Assembly (NCBI RefSeq): GCF_030450055.1
Contig: NZ_CP118480.1
Location: forward strand, 124,001-188,000
DNA length: 64,000 nucleotides
Origin: Gallaecimonas kandeliae
Lineage (GTDB): Bacteria; Pseudomonadota; Gammaproteobacteria; Enterobacterales; Gallaecimonadaceae
Direction of reading: 5' to 3'
The notes beneath the pieces are model-generated. The model did no database searches and had not been told where the DNA came from. It saw only the letters and a list, made by a program, of their open reading frames with translations. The position numbers and the translations under genes are program-made. Of the stretch, positions 45,526 through 54,961 are shown piece after piece. Each line of letters begins with the position of its first letter. The stretch's first letter is position 1.

Positions 45526-47210
45526 AAGGTGTTCAGTCGCTGCTGATAGGGGCTTGCATCCCAACCCCTGTCCTTGGCCTCAGCCAGGGCCTCCTCCAGG
45601 TAATGTCGGGCTTCTCGCTTATCGCCTTTTGCCAGCCAGGCGTCGGCCAGCACGTCGTAGCTGTTGGGGTCCTCATGGTCCTTGACCACTTCCTGGGCCA
45701 GCGCCAGGGAACGGCTCGGGTCACGCAGGCTGGCGGCATCGGCCGTGGCCAACACCCTGGCCAGTTCCCGCTTGGCCAGCCAACTGCCCTGGGCGGCGGC
45801 TTTTTCCAGCCAGGCCTTGGCCTTGGCCCAGTCGCGCTGGGTCTCGCCGCCCTTGACCAATTCCATGCCCAAGAGCTCCTGGGCCTCCACCTGGCCCTGC
45901 TGGGCGGCGTAGGTCAGCCAGTCCAGGCCCTTGCGTCTGTCCACCACGCAGCTGCGGCCATAGAGCAGATCGCTCCCCACCTGATATTGGGCCAGGGCCA
46001 GGCCGCCTTGGGCGGCCTTCAACACCATGTCACGGGCCGACTGCTGAGGCGGCAGGGCGGGCCTAACCGTCTCTTCCTCGGAATTGCGGTAGACGTTGTA
46101 GCTGAGGACGTAGAGTCCTTGGTTATCGCTGTCATGGGGTCTGTGATAATGACGCTTGGCGATCTGTTCCATCAACTCGCGGTTCCAGCCGGCATCCTCT
46201 GCGCTTTGTTTGTGGATGTCCAGTTGCCGTATGCCTACCGGCTTGCCTTTCTCGTCCAAACGGAAGGCAAAGCGCCAGTGCCGGTATTTGAAGCCTGAAT
46301 CTCGACCCTGGGGCAGCCCTTTGGGCCTCTTCAAACTTGATGGCTTGGCGCTCAGCTCGGGGGCACCATAATGCTCTTTACCTTGGATCTCGGTGAAGCG
46401 CCAGCCGTCGATGTTCTGTTGCCATTCCAGTATGCCGGCCAGCTGAAACTGGGCTGCGGGGTTGCCGGTTTGGGCTTTCTGCGCCAGGGCGTCAGTCAAC
46501 TTGTCGAAAGCCTTGTCGTCGATCTGGGCTCCGACCAGGCGATAGTCCAGTACCACTGCGGCGCCTTGAATACGGCTGGGGTGGCCGTCTTTATCCTTGG
46601 GCGGGGCGTACTTCCATGAACTGACGGCATCGAGACTGGCTTTGTTGAAAACTTGGGGTGGCATGGCGCTAACCACTCTGGCGTTTTCGACGCCGCCGGC
46701 CTCGTTGATATCGAAAATGACTTTAGTGAAGCCCATCTCCATATTACGGGCGGCATTTTGGGGATAGCGGGGATCCCTTCTTTTCAGGGGGTGCGCCTCG
46801 GGATTGTCGGTGGTGACCCGGATCTCCGGCAGCAGGGTCTTTTCCAAGGCTGTCTGCCCCAGTAATGACAGGCGCTGCTGGGCCAGGTTGGAGGCGGCCT
46901 TCAGTTGACCCTTACCCAGTTGGCTTAGCGCTTTGAGCTTGGCCTTGTCGGCGCCGGCCAGGCCGTTGTCTTCGGCGGCGGCGAACCAGGCATAGGCCTC
47001 TTCGGGGTCCCTGGTCACCCCTTCACCGTTGAAGTACATGACTCCCAGGTTGAACTGGGCGTTGGGTTGGCCAAGCTGGGCGCTGGCACGAAATTCCGCC
47101 AGGGCCTTGGGGTAGTCTTTAGCCAGGTAGGCTTTTAAACCGTCGTTGAAATCGGCGAAGGCGGGGCTGGCGGCGGCCAGCAGGGAAGTGGCGAGTAGCC
47201 ATTGGCGCAT
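45522..47210 (-). CDS. TonB C-terminal/Sel1-repeat periplasmic protein, copy 1
   Basis: A 562-aa protein. The signal peptide MRQWLLATSLLAAASPAFA is followed by Sel1-like repeats (LGQPNAQFNLGVMYFNGEGVTRDPEEAYAWF), then a TonB C-terminal-type domain at ~125-220 (DPRYPQNAARN...VSSWKYAPP). After a middle region come further Sel1 repeats (AQYQVGSDLLYGR...AAQQGQVEAQELLGMELVKGG). It lacks a membrane anchor for TonB function, so the TonB_C fold is more likely used for peptide or protein binding. The start ATG 47210 has GAGGG upstream. A close paralog lies directly upstream at 47345-49045 and a decayed third copy beyond it: a tandem duplication. Confidence 0.78.
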   Translation of the reverse strand: MRQWLLATSLLAAASPAFADFNDGLKAYLAKDYPKALAEFRASAQLGQPNAQFNLGVMYFNGEGVTRDPEEAYAWFAAAEDNGLAGADKAKLKALSQLGKGQLKAASNLAQQRLSLLGQTALEKTLLPEIRVTTDNPEAHPLKRRDPRYPQNAARNMEMGFTKVIFDINEAGGVENARVVSAMPPQVFNKASLDAVSSWKYAPPKDKDGHPSRIQGAAVVLDYRLVGAQIDDKAFDKLTDALAQKAQTGNPAAQFQLAGILEWQQNIDGWRFTEIQGKEHYGAPELSAKPSSLKRPKGLPQGRDSGFKYRHWRFAFRLDEKGKPVGIRQLDIHKQSAEDAGWNRELMEQIAKRHYHRPHDSDNQGLYVLSYNVYRNSEEETVRPALPPQQSARDMVLKAAQGGLALAQYQVGSDLLYGRSCVVDRRKGLDWLTYAAQQGQVEAQELLGMELVKGGETQRDWAKAKAWLEKAAAQGSWLAKRELARVLATADAASLRDPSRSLALAQEVVKDHEDPNSYDVLADAWLAKGDKREARHYLEEALAEAKDRGWDASPYQQRLNTF

Positions 47211-47344
47211 CTGTGTATCCCTCACATTGGATTCTATCGTCAGGCCCAACCCGGGCAATCCTGCTGCAGATTGGGCCTGTACTATCCTGATATTTCCCAA
47301 TGGTTGCAACAAAAGGCCAAAATGCGTCCTTTTGGATGCATCCC

Positions 47345-49045
47345 CTAGAGCGACTTTAGCCTTGCTTGGTAGGGGCCTATGTCCCAACCCCTGTCATCTG
47401 CTTCGTCCAGCGCCTCTTTCAGGTAATGACGGGCTTTCTTCTTGTCGCCCTTGGCCTGCCAGGCATCGGCCAGCACCCCGTAGCTGTTGGGATCTTCATG
47501 GTCCTTGATCACCTCCTGGGCCAGTGCCAGGGCGCGGTCAGGGTCGCGCAGGCTGGCGGCGTCGGCGGTGGCCAGCACCCTGGCCAGTTCCCGCTTGGCG
47601 AGCCAGCTGCCCTGGGCGGCCGCTTTTTCCAGCCAGACCTTGGCCTTGGCCCAGTCGCGCTCGGTCTCGCCGCCCTTGACCAGCTCCATGCCCAAGAGTT
47701 CTTGGGCTTCAACCTGGCCCTGCTGGGCGGCATAGGTCAGCCAGTCCAGGCCTTTGCGCCTGTCCACCACGCAGCTGCGGCCATAGAGCAGATCGCTGCC
47801 CACCTGGTACTGGGCCAGGGCCAGGCCGCCCTGGGCCGCTTTGACCATCATCTCCTTGGCTGACAGCTTGGGGGCCAGGGCCGGCAGGGTGCTTTCCTCT
47901 TCATCGCTGTTGTTGAAGACCTGGTACTTGAGGACGTAGAGCCCCTGACCGTCGTTGGGGTGCTTGAAGCGGTAATGACGCTTGGTGATCTGCGCCGTCA
48001 AAGCGGTGGTCCAGCTGGCTTGCTGCGCATCCTTTTTTTCCTCCCCTGGTCCAGTGACCAATCGCAAGTCCTGGGGCACGCCTTCCTTGTCGAGGCGGAA
48101 GGCGAAGATCCAAGACAGGGTCTTGAAGTAATGACTGCTGACTTTGGGGATCCCTTGGGGCCGGGCCAATCGGCGGCTGTAGGGGAGTAGAGCTGTGGCG
48201 CCGTAATGCTCCTCGCCCTGAGTTTGGGCTGAGCGCCAGCCGTCGATGCTATTCTGCCATTCCAGCACGCCGGCCAGTTGGAACTGGGCAGCCGGATCGC
48301 CGGCATTGGCCTTTTGCTCCAGCGGCTGCGTTAATTTTTCAAAGGACTGGTCATTAATGCCGTAACCGGCCAGCTCATAGTCCAGGCTCACCGTAGTACC
48401 CTGAATGCGGCTGGGTTTACCATCCTTGTCTTTGGGCGGAGCGTAACGCCATTGGCGGATGGCCTTCAGTGTGGCCTCCTCGAACAGTCCCTGGGGTACC
48501 GCCTCAAATACCCTTGCGTTTTCCACGCCCCCGGCCTCGTTGATATCGAAGATGACCTTGTTGAATCCCATCAGGCCCTTACGCGCGGCGCTGATAGGGT
48601 AGATTGGGTCCACCCGCGCCACAGGCTTGGCGTCCGGGGCGTCTGTGGTGATCCTGATCTCGGGCAGCAGCGACTGGACCAGGGCCTGGTGACCGGCTTT
48701 TGCCAGGCGGTGGTGGGCGAGGTCTAGAGCAGCTTGGCGCTGGGGCTGCGTCAGTCTCTCCAGTACCTGGGTTTTGGCATTATCGGCGCCAGCAAAGCCG
48801 TTGTCAGCGGCCACGCTGAACCAGGCATAGGCTTCCACCAGGTTCTTGGACATCCCCTCGCCGTTGAAGTACATGGCGCCCAGATCAAATTGGGCATTGG
48901 GGTGGCCAAGCTGGGCGGCGGCCTGGAATTCGGCCAGGGCCTTGGGGTAGTCCTTAGCCAGGTAGGCCTTGAGGCCATCGTTGAAGTCGGCAAAAGCCGG
49001 GCTGGCTGCAAGCAGCAAAGAGGTGCTAAGGAGCCATCGGCGCAT
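47345..49045 (-). CDS. TonB C-terminal/Sel1-repeat periplasmic protein, copy 2
   Basis: A 566-aa paralog of the protein encoded at 45522-47210, with the same order: signal peptide, Sel1 repeats, TonB_C-like domain (DPIYPISAARKGLMGFNKVIFDINEAGG), middle region and C-terminal Sel1 repeats. The Sel1 tail is almost identical between the copies (GRSCVVDRRKGLDWLTYAAQ in both), while the middle has diverged. That suggests recent gene conversion of the 3' part. The start is ATG 49045 with GAGGG upstream, the same leader as copy 1. The function is unknown; Sel1 repeats usually mediate protein contacts. Confidence 0.78.
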   Translation of the reverse strand: MRRWLLSTSLLLAASPAFADFNDGLKAYLAKDYPKALAEFQAAAQLGHPNAQFDLGAMYFNGEGMSKNLVEAYAWFSVAADNGFAGADNAKTQVLERLTQPQRQAALDLAHHRLAKAGHQALVQSLLPEIRITTDAPDAKPVARVDPIYPISAARKGLMGFNKVIFDINEAGGVENARVFEAVPQGLFEEATLKAIRQWRYAPPKDKDGKPSRIQGTTVSLDYELAGYGINDQSFEKLTQPLEQKANAGDPAAQFQLAGVLEWQNSIDGWRSAQTQGEEHYGATALLPYSRRLARPQGIPKVSSHYFKTLSWIFAFRLDKEGVPQDLRLVTGPGEEKKDAQQASWTTALTAQITKRHYRFKHPNDGQGLYVLKYQVFNNSDEEESTLPALAPKLSAKEMMVKAAQGGLALAQYQVGSDLLYGRSCVVDRRKGLDWLTYAAQQGQVEAQELLGMELVKGGETERDWAKAKVWLEKAAAQGSWLAKRELARVLATADAASLRDPDRALALAQEVIKDHEDPNSYGVLADAWQAKGDKKKARHYLKEALDEADDRGWDIGPYQARLKSL

Positions 49046-49181
49046 CTGTGTATCCCTCACATGGGGTGGCGTAGTTGACCTTTACCCCGACTGTCCTGCC
49101 GGGGCTTGGGGCATACTATTCATTTATTTCCAATATGTTGCAACGGCTTGCGAATTACGCCGTTTACGGACACTAGGGTGC

Positions 49182-49381
49182 TTAAAGCGAATCCAGTTTG
49201 GTCTGGTAGCTGGTGACATCCCAACCCCTGCCCTTGGCCCAGTCGCGCTCGGTCTCGCCGCCCTTGACCTGCTCCATGCCAAGCAGTTCCTGGGCTTCAA
49301 CCTGGCCCTGCTGGGCGGCATAGGTCAGCCAGTCCAGGCCCTTGCGCCTGTCCACCACGCAGCTACGGCCACAGACCCGAT
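49182..49381 (-). pseudogene. Remnant of a third TonB/Sel1 copy
   Basis: A fragment matching the C-terminal part of the two upstream paralogs: GRSCVVDRRKGLDWLTYAAQ to KGGETERDWAKG, then a direct jump to RGWDVTSYQTKLDSL. About 90 residues are missing between DWAK and RGWD. The join (near 49230-49240) falls at CCTTGGCC, which occurs at both corresponding places in the intact copies, so it looks like a microhomology deletion. The N-terminal 80% of the gene is absent. An open frame to 49430 exists, but its first codons are unrelated. Confidence 0.8.
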
Positions 49382-49653
49382 ATTTAAAGTGGGGCTGAGA
49401 CCTCGCCTCACCAAGGCAGAGCCGCCTCATCGGAACCAGATGTTGATTTGGTGTGAATTTTGAAAGTGTTCAATTTTGTACGATCAGGGTTCAGGCCTTA
49501 CCGGGCGGTCGTCACAGGGAATAAAAACAACAGGATCTGGACTGCTTCGTGGGGGCGTGCTGGTTGTTAAAAGAGCGGAGGGAAAATCGATCTTTTCGGG
49601 AAAGGCCATCTAAGCTGGTTTAGGATAGGGAAAACTTTTTCAAGCGATGGACC

Positions 49654-50649
49654 ATGAGCCCGGTTTACGACATTTTCAAGAAGACCCTTGGACTGCTCAG
49701 CAAGTACAAGCTGCCTCCTACGCCAGAGCATTACAGCCTTTGGTATGTCTATGTCAGTGAAGAAAACCCGGAACTGAATGCCGCCGTCGACAAGACCCTG
49801 GGCAAGGCCGATCAGATTGGCCCCAGCTCGGCGGCCCTGCTCTACCAGGCGCACCTGGCCGACAGCCGCTGGCGCGACAGCCAGGCCCTGGGCGCCAGCC
49901 TCTCGGCCCTTAGCCAGGAGCTGGTTTCGACCCTCCACGACACCCGCCAGGATGCGGCCCAGTTCCAACAAATACTCAGCGACAGGTTCAACCGCCTGAG
50001 CGGTATCCAGGACGGCAATGTCTCCCTGGAAATGCTGCTGGACGAGGTGCGTAACCTGGTCAAGGATGCCCACCTGATGGAGGGCAGCGCCGAACACCTG
50101 CAAGACCGGCTGCAGAATGCCGAGGGCGAAGTCAACCGGCTGCGTGAGGCCTTGGCCAAGAGCCAGGAAGAGGCCCTGGTGGACGTGCTGACGGGCCTTC
50201 GCAACCGCCGCGCCTTCGACATGGAACTGGCTTCCATCCAGGGGCCCGTGTCCCTGATCTTGTTGGACCTTGACCACTTCAAGCAGGTCAACGACAGCTT
50301 CGGCCATCTGCTGGGGGACCAGGTGCTCAAGGCCACGGCCAAGCAGCTCAACAGCTTCATCCGTGACGGTGCCCAGGCCTTCCGCTACGGCGGCGAGGAG
50401 TTTGCGGTGCTGGTGCCGGAATCCCTGTCGGTAGCCAGGCGCAGGGCCGAAAGCCTGCGGATGCTGGTGTCCAAGGTGATGGTGACCGACAGGCGAACCG
50501 ATCAGAAGATCGGCAATATCACCGCTTCTTTGGGGGTGGCGGAAGGCAAGGGCGGCAGCCAGGCGGAGCAACTGGTGGAAAAAGCCGACCAGCAGCTCTA
50601 CGAGGCCAAGCGCCTGGGCCGCAACCGCGTCATGCCCATGGCGCTGTGA
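49654..50649 (+). CDS. Diguanylate cyclase
   Basis: A 331-aa GGDEF protein making cyclic di-GMP from two GTP. The N-terminal ~160 residues are helical and coiled-coil-like (LQDRLQNAEGEVNRLREALAKSQEEA) with no membrane segment, so it is cytoplasmic. The catalytic domain has DVLTGLRNRRAFD, LDLDHFKQVNDSFGH and the active RYGGEEF. The usual inhibitory RxxD site upstream reads RDGA, so product inhibition at the I-site is probably missing. It converges with a small gene and a LacI-type gene across a shared terminator. Confidence 0.92.
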   Translation: MSPVYDIFKKTLGLLSKYKLPPTPEHYSLWYVYVSEENPELNAAVDKTLGKADQIGPSSAALLYQAHLADSRWRDSQALGASLSALSQELVSTLHDTRQDAAQFQQILSDRFNRLSGIQDGNVSLEMLLDEVRNLVKDAHLMEGSAEHLQDRLQNAEGEVNRLREALAKSQEEALVDVLTGLRNRRAFDMELASIQGPVSLILLDLDHFKQVNDSFGHLLGDQVLKATAKQLNSFIRDGAQAFRYGGEEFAVLVPESLSVARRRAESLRMLVSKVMVTDRRTDQKIGNITASLGVAEGKGGSQAEQLVEKADQQLYEAKRLGRNRVMPMAL

Positions 50650-50650
50650 C

Positions 50651-50680
50651 AAAAAGAGCGGGTCAATCCCGCTCTTTTTT
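50651..50680. terminator. Shared terminator of convergent genes
   Basis: AAAAAGAGCGGG-TCAAT-CCCGCTCTTTTTT is bidirectional. The stop codon of the small minus-strand gene lies in its loop. Confidence 0.85.
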
Positions 50681-50773
50681 GATGGGCACGCAGCTGCGTT
50701 TGTAGACGGGGTGCAACCCCCACTTCAAGGCCCAGGCGTCGTAACGGGCCAAGAGCCCCTTAAGCCAGCCCAC
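50663..50773 (-). CDS. Very small DUF5363-like protein
   Basis: A 36-codon frame starting at GTG 50773 with GGAG eight bases upstream, overlapping the 3' end of the LacI-type gene by 14 bases. The product contains GLLARYDAWALKWGLHPVYK and ends RSCVPIKKERD. The RYDAW...GL.P..KRSCVP pattern matches my memory of the DUF5363 family of short proteins in Vibrio and Shewanella. Its stop lies in the terminator loop. I found no earlier ATG. The function is unknown. Confidence 0.55.
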   Translation of the reverse strand: MGWLKGLLARYDAWALKWGLHPVYKRSCVPIKKERD

Positions 50774-51764
50774 GCACCGAACTCCGCTCGATAAGCTCGG
50801 GGTGCAAGGTCAGCACCTTGCTGTCGCTCTCTTCCTTGTTGACCTTGGCCAGCAGTATCTTGGCGGCCTTCTGGCCCAGCCGGTATTTGGGCTGGTGGAT
50901 GGTGGTCAGGGGCGGGCTGAAGAAGTTGGCCATGGGCACATCGTCGTAGCCGATGACGGACAGGTCGTCCGGTACCCGCACTCCGGCCTGGTGGGCGGCG
51001 CTGATGGCCCCCAGGGCCATGGGGTCGGAGAAGACGAAGAGCGCCGTCGGCTTGTCCTTGAGTTTGAGCAGCTGTTCCATGGCGGCATGACCGCCCTCAG
51101 GTTCGAAGTCCCCTGCGATGATCCAGGCCGGGTTTTCCTTAAGGCCGGCTTCCTTCATGGCACGGCGGTAGCCGGCCAGGCGCTCTACGGTGAGGCTCTT
51201 GTCGGCCGGCCCCGTGATGCAACCGATTGCCTTGTGGCCCTTGTCAATCAGGTGCCGGGTGGCCAGGTAACCCCCCTGTTCGGCGTTGTCCTGGATGCGG
51301 TAGATATCGCCCTGGGTGTCGCCCCACTCCATCAGCACCTGGGGCAGCTCGGGGTGGGTGCCCAGCAGGTTGTAGAGTTCGGAGGCGTCCTCGGAGAGCA
51401 TCACCAGTATGCCGTCCACCCGCTTTTCGATGAGCATGCGCAGGCTGGCCTGCTGGCGCTCGGTCTCGCCGCCCGAGTTGCAGAGGATCAGCGTATAACC
51501 CTGCTCGGCGCAGGTCTCTTCGACACCGCGGATCACCTCGGCGAAGAAGGGGTTGGTGGAGGTGGTGACCAGCATCCCCAGGGTGCGGGTGCGGTTGACC
51601 TTGAGGCTGCGGGCCACGGCGGAGGGGGCGTAATTGAGCTCTTTGATGGCCTGGAAGACCCGCTCTTTGGTGGCCTCGGCCACGAACCTGGTGCTGTTCA
51701 GGACGTGAGAGACGGTGGAAATGCTGACGCCGGCTTTGTTCGCGACATCTTTGATCGTGGCCAT
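50760..51764 (-). CDS. LacI-family repressor, RbsR/PurR-like
   Basis: A 334-aa regulator. The N-terminal LacI helix-turn-helix is MATIKDVANKAGVSISTVSHVL and the hinge helix is PSAVARSLK. The periplasmic-binding-protein-like core (LGMLVTTSTNPFFAEVIRGVE, KRVDGILVM, GHKAIGCITGPADKS, GYDDVPMANFFSPPLTTIHQP) is closer to RbsR than to PurR by eye. No ribose or purine genes are adjacent, so the regulon is unknown. The small DUF5363-like gene follows with an overlap. Confidence 0.88.
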   Translation of the reverse strand: MATIKDVANKAGVSISTVSHVLNSTRFVAEATKERVFQAIKELNYAPSAVARSLKVNRTRTLGMLVTTSTNPFFAEVIRGVEETCAEQGYTLILCNSGGETERQQASLRMLIEKRVDGILVMLSEDASELYNLLGTHPELPQVLMEWGDTQGDIYRIQDNAEQGGYLATRHLIDKGHKAIGCITGPADKSLTVERLAGYRRAMKEAGLKENPAWIIAGDFEPEGGHAAMEQLLKLKDKPTALFVFSDPMALGAISAAHQAGVRVPDDLSVIGYDDVPMANFFSPPLTTIHQPKYRLGQKAAKILLAKVNKEESDSKVLTLHPELIERSSVRGLA

Positions 51765-51874
51765 GAAGTGTTCCTGCAGGGGCTCCGACTAAAGCTTAAC
51801 CAAAACCAGTGGCCAAGTTAACGTCCGATGCCAATAAGGGGTATGCTATGGCAGCAAATTAAGAGAGGTATTGT

Positions 51875-52213
51875 ATGGAGCAGTTCGCCCATATATCAAT
51901 CGATGAAGCCTTCCAAAAGCTCAATGACGGCCAGGCCAGGCTGGTGGATATCCGCGACGAGCAGAGTTTTGGCGCCGGCCACGTGGCAGGGGCCTACCAT
52001 CTGACCAACGGTTCATTGAACCGCTTCATGGGCGAAGCGGACCTCGACACTCCCCTCATCGTCTGCTGCTACCACGGCGTTTCCAGCCAGGGGGCAGCCC
52101 AATACCTGCTGCAACAGGGCTTCGAGGAAGTCTACAGCCTGGACGGTGGTTTCGAAGCCTGGCGCAAGGTGTATCCCTATGTCCGCGACCAAGATACTGG
52201 GTCACTTTCCTGA
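51875..52213 (+). CDS. glpE: Thiosulfate sulfurtransferase GlpE
   Basis: A 112-aa single-domain rhodanese that moves sulfur from thiosulfate to an acceptor. [19 protein letters not shown] and the active-site loop CCYHGVSS, in which the second Cys is the nucleophile, are present. It overlaps glpG by 35 bases, reproducing the glpEG pair of E. coli. Confidence 0.93.
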   Translation: MEQFAHISIDEAFQKLNDGQARLVDIRDEQSFGAGHVAGAYHLTNGSLNRFMGEADLDTPLIVCCYHGVSSQGAAQYLLQQGFEEVYSLDGGFEAWRKVYPYVRDQDTGSLS

Positions 52214-52997
52214 TCCGCGCCTGGCCCAGGGTTTTGTCGACTACCTGGGTGGCCGTGGGGTCAGGGCCAGGCTGGTGCCTACCGACAGCGACGTGATGGT
52301 GGAAGTGGCCCTGCCGGCCCCTGACTGGCTGGAGTCGGCCTGGCAGACCTTCCTTTCCGATCCTGGCAACAGCCGCTACCAGGCGGCCAGCTGGCAGTCC
52401 GGTGACGCCGGCCGGTTGCGTTACCAGGCCGCGCCCACCCGGCTGCGGTTGGTGGCCGGCCCTCTGACCTGGGGGCTGATGGGCGCCTGCATACTGGTAT
52501 ACCTGTCGGCCCTGATGGGCTTCGGCGGCCTCTACCAGGCCCTTTCCTTCCCGCCGTCACTGGACATGGTGAGCGTCGGCAACGCCTATCGGCTGGTGAC
52601 TCCCATACTGTTGCACTTCTCGCTGCTGCACATAGGTTTCAACCTGTTGTGGTGGTGGCAACTGGGTGGCGTCTTGGAGAAGCGGGAAGGCAGCCTGCAC
52701 CTGCTGCTGGTGACGTTGGTCACCGGCTTTGCCGGCAACCTGGCCCAGTTCCTGGCATCGGGGCCCAATTTCGGCGGCCTGTCCGGGGTGGTCTACGGCC
52801 TCTTCGGTTACTTCTGGATCTCGGGGCTGCTCTACCCCAGGCGAGGGCTGATGCTGCCGGGGTCACTGGTGATCTTCATGCTGGCCTGGCTGGTGATGGG
52901 CTTCGTGGGCATAGGCCTGCCCATCGCCAACCAGGCCCACCTCTGGGGCCTTATCGCCGGTTGCGCCCTGGCGGCGCTGCCGTTCAGGCGTCAGTAG
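52179..52997 (+). CDS. glpG: Rhomboid intramembrane protease GlpG
   Basis: A 272-aa inner-membrane serine protease. An N-terminal cytoplasmic domain (~1-90) precedes six membrane segments. The catalytic Ser is in GLSGVVYGL and the catalytic His in [23 protein letters not shown] supplies the oxyanion-region His and Asn. ATG 52179 lies inside glpE. It converges with a FliL-like gene, overlapping its end by 7 bases. Confidence 0.94.
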   Translation: MSATKILGHFPDPRLAQGFVDYLGGRGVRARLVPTDSDVMVEVALPAPDWLESAWQTFLSDPGNSRYQAASWQSGDAGRLRYQAAPTRLRLVAGPLTWGLMGACILVYLSALMGFGGLYQALSFPPSLDMVSVGNAYRLVTPILLHFSLLHIGFNLLWWWQLGGVLEKREGSLHLLLVTLVTGFAGNLAQFLASGPNFGGLSGVVYGLFGYFWISGLLYPRRGLMLPGSLVIFMLAWLVMGFVGIGLPIANQAHLWGLIAGCALAALPFRRQ

Positions 52998-53392
52998 TAG
53001 AGGTACTTGGTGAACAGGAGGTCGGCGACCAGGGGCTCGCCGGCCTCTTTTTGTAACAGGTCCTGGGTAGCCTTGAGGCAGGCCTTGCGGATCTGCTCCC
53101 GGCCCTGCAGGGAACGGATGTCGTCCGCATTCTGCTTGCCGAGGATCTCGATGAGGGCGTCGCGGATCAGCGGCGCATGGTGGTCCACCAGGTCCAGCTT
53201 GTCCTTGTCCTTGAGCATCAGCTGCACCGTCACCTTGATATAACCCAGGTGCCCGGCCTGGCCCACGTAGTTGGTGATGATGTCCGGCTCCAGCTCGTAG
53301 TAGCCGTAGTTGTCCGCCTTGTCCTGTTCTGCCGCCATGGCAGGACTGAGGAAACCGCAAAGGGCAAGCAGCAACGGCAGCAGGTAGCGCAT
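52991..53392 (-). CDS. FliL-like protein with signal peptide
   Basis: A 133-aa protein: signal-like MRYLLPLLLALCGFLSPAMA, then a FliL-type domain (YYELEPDIITNYVGQAGHLGYIKVTVQLML...HAPLIRDALIEILGKQNADDIRS). True FliL binds the flagellar stator and has a membrane anchor. Here the hydrophobic segment looks cleavable, and no flagellar genes are nearby, so this is a stand-alone paralog of the kind found near glpG in relatives. GAGGGAG precedes ATG 53392. Confidence 0.82.
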   Translation of the reverse strand: MRYLLPLLLALCGFLSPAMAAEQDKADNYGYYELEPDIITNYVGQAGHLGYIKVTVQLMLKDKDKLDLVDHHAPLIRDALIEILGKQNADDIRSLQGREQIRKACLKATQDLLQKEAGEPLVADLLFTKYLYY

Positions 53393-53498
53393 CGGATTCT
53401 CCCTCGATATTTGGAACGCATTACTTTGCCAGTAAAGCACTTGGCTCGCCAGATGGCGGTGCTATCATGAGGCACTTTTGAAACGAGCACTATCCTGC

Positions 53499-54005
53499 AT
53501 GTGGTCTGACTGGCAGTGGATGTCGGCAAGCGAGGCCGGTGATTTGACGCCCGAACAGCGGCAGTGGCTGCTGGCCGAGGGCTCCATGACCCGGCGCCTC
53601 AAGGGGCGTTGCGAGCAGTTCAGGGTCCAGCTGCTGGGGCTGGACAGTGTGCAGCTGGGCGAGAGCCAGCGCCGCTGGCTGGGGCTGGAAGACGACGTCA
53701 CAGAGCGCACCGTGCTGCTGCTGGCCGACGGCGTTCCCTGCGTCTACGCCAAGAGCCTCTGGGCCGGACAGCAGCATCCCTTCGCCAACTTGGGGGAGCA
53801 GCCCCTGGGCGAGCAGCTGTTTGTCGGCGGCAACTGGCGCCGCGGCCCCATCCGCCTGGCCAGGGTTAAGGACCCTTTGCCTGGCCTGGCACTGCCCACG
53901 CAGGATCTCTGGGCCCGCTGCTCGGCTTTCGAAGCCCAGGCCCAGGGCCCCGTCTGGGTGATGGAGGTCCTGCTGCCGGCCATCTACCAGCTCGACACCC
54001 TTTGA
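53499..54005 (+). CDS. ubiC: Chorismate lyase
   Basis: A 168-aa enzyme releasing 4-hydroxybenzoate and pyruvate from chorismate, the first committed step of ubiquinone synthesis. [31 protein letters not shown] and [11 protein letters not shown] are typical. The ATG at 53499 is chosen; the frame also has a TTG at 53478, and neither has a good ribosome site. ubiA follows 7 bases later, so they form the ubiCA operon. Confidence 0.92.
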   Translation: MWSDWQWMSASEAGDLTPEQRQWLLAEGSMTRRLKGRCEQFRVQLLGLDSVQLGESQRRWLGLEDDVTERTVLLLADGVPCVYAKSLWAGQQHPFANLGEQPLGEQLFVGGNWRRGPIRLARVKDPLPGLALPTQDLWARCSAFEAQAQGPVWVMEVLLPAIYQLDTL

Positions 54006-54012
54006 GAAGTTC

Positions 54013-54870
54013 ATGACCGAAACCTTGCGAAATTATCTGCGGCTGATGCGGGCCGATAAACCCATAGGCTCACTGCTGCTGTTCTGGCCCACTTTCTGGG
54101 CGCTGCTGGTGGCCAGTGATGGCAGGCCCGATCCCTGGATCACCGCCGTCTTCTTCGTCGGGGTCTTCCTGATGCGCTCCGCCGGCTGCGTGATCAACGA
54201 TTTTGCCGACCGCAAGGTCGACGGCCAGGTCAAACGCACCAAGGACAGGCCCCTGGCCACGGGCGCCGTCAGCAGCCGCGAGGCCCTGGTGCTCTTCGCC
54301 GTGCTCTGCCTGGTGTCCTTCGGCCTTGTGCTGACCCTCAACTTCTTCACCATAGCGCTGTCGCTGGTGGCCCTGGGGCTGGCCGTGGCCTACCCCTTCA
54401 TGAAGCGTTTCACCCACCTGCCGCAACTGGTGCTGGGCATGGCCTTCGGCTGGGGCGTGCCCATGGCCGCCGCCGCCCAGGCCAACCGTATCGACGAGTC
54501 CATCTGGTGGCTTTTCGCCGCCAACATCGCCTGGACCATGGCCTACGACACCTTCTACGCCATGGTGGACAGGGACGACGACTTGCGCATCGGCGTCAAA
54601 TCCACGGCCATCCTCTTCGGCCGCTTCGACAAGCTGATCACCGGCCTGCTGCAACTCTGCACCCTGCTGTTGCTGCTCAAGGCAGGGGAAAGTGCCGCCC
54701 TGGGCCTGCCCTACTACCTGGGTGTGCTGACCATGGGCGTGCTCTTCGTTCACCAGCAGTGGCTGATCCGCAACCGCGAGCGCATGGCCTGTTTCAAGGC
54801 CTTCCTGGCCAACAACCAGGCCGGCATGGTGGTGGCGGTCGGGCTCTACGTCGACTACCTGATGCATTGA
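54013..54870 (+). CDS. ubiA: 4-hydroxybenzoate octaprenyltransferase
   Basis: A 285-aa inner-membrane prenyltransferase attaching the polyprenyl chain to 4-hydroxybenzoate. It has [18 protein letters not shown], the first Asp-rich motif [10 protein letters not shown], the second region [13 protein letters not shown], and about eight hydrophobic helices. It is the normal length and directly downstream of ubiC. Confidence 0.96.
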   Translation: MTETLRNYLRLMRADKPIGSLLLFWPTFWALLVASDGRPDPWITAVFFVGVFLMRSAGCVINDFADRKVDGQVKRTKDRPLATGAVSSREALVLFAVLCLVSFGLVLTLNFFTIALSLVALGLAVAYPFMKRFTHLPQLVLGMAFGWGVPMAAAAQANRIDESIWWLFAANIAWTMAYDTFYAMVDRDDDLRIGVKSTAILFGRFDKLITGLLQLCTLLLLLKAGESAALGLPYYLGVLTMGVLFVHQQWLIRNRERMACFKAFLANNQAGMVVAVGLYVDYLMH

Positions 54871-54961
54871 CGACTTCGGCTTGTCGTCTCGATAAGCAAA
54901 TTGAATTGTGACCAGGCCCCGCAGGCACTAGCTTGCGGGGCCTTATTGTTGTGGGGTGCCT

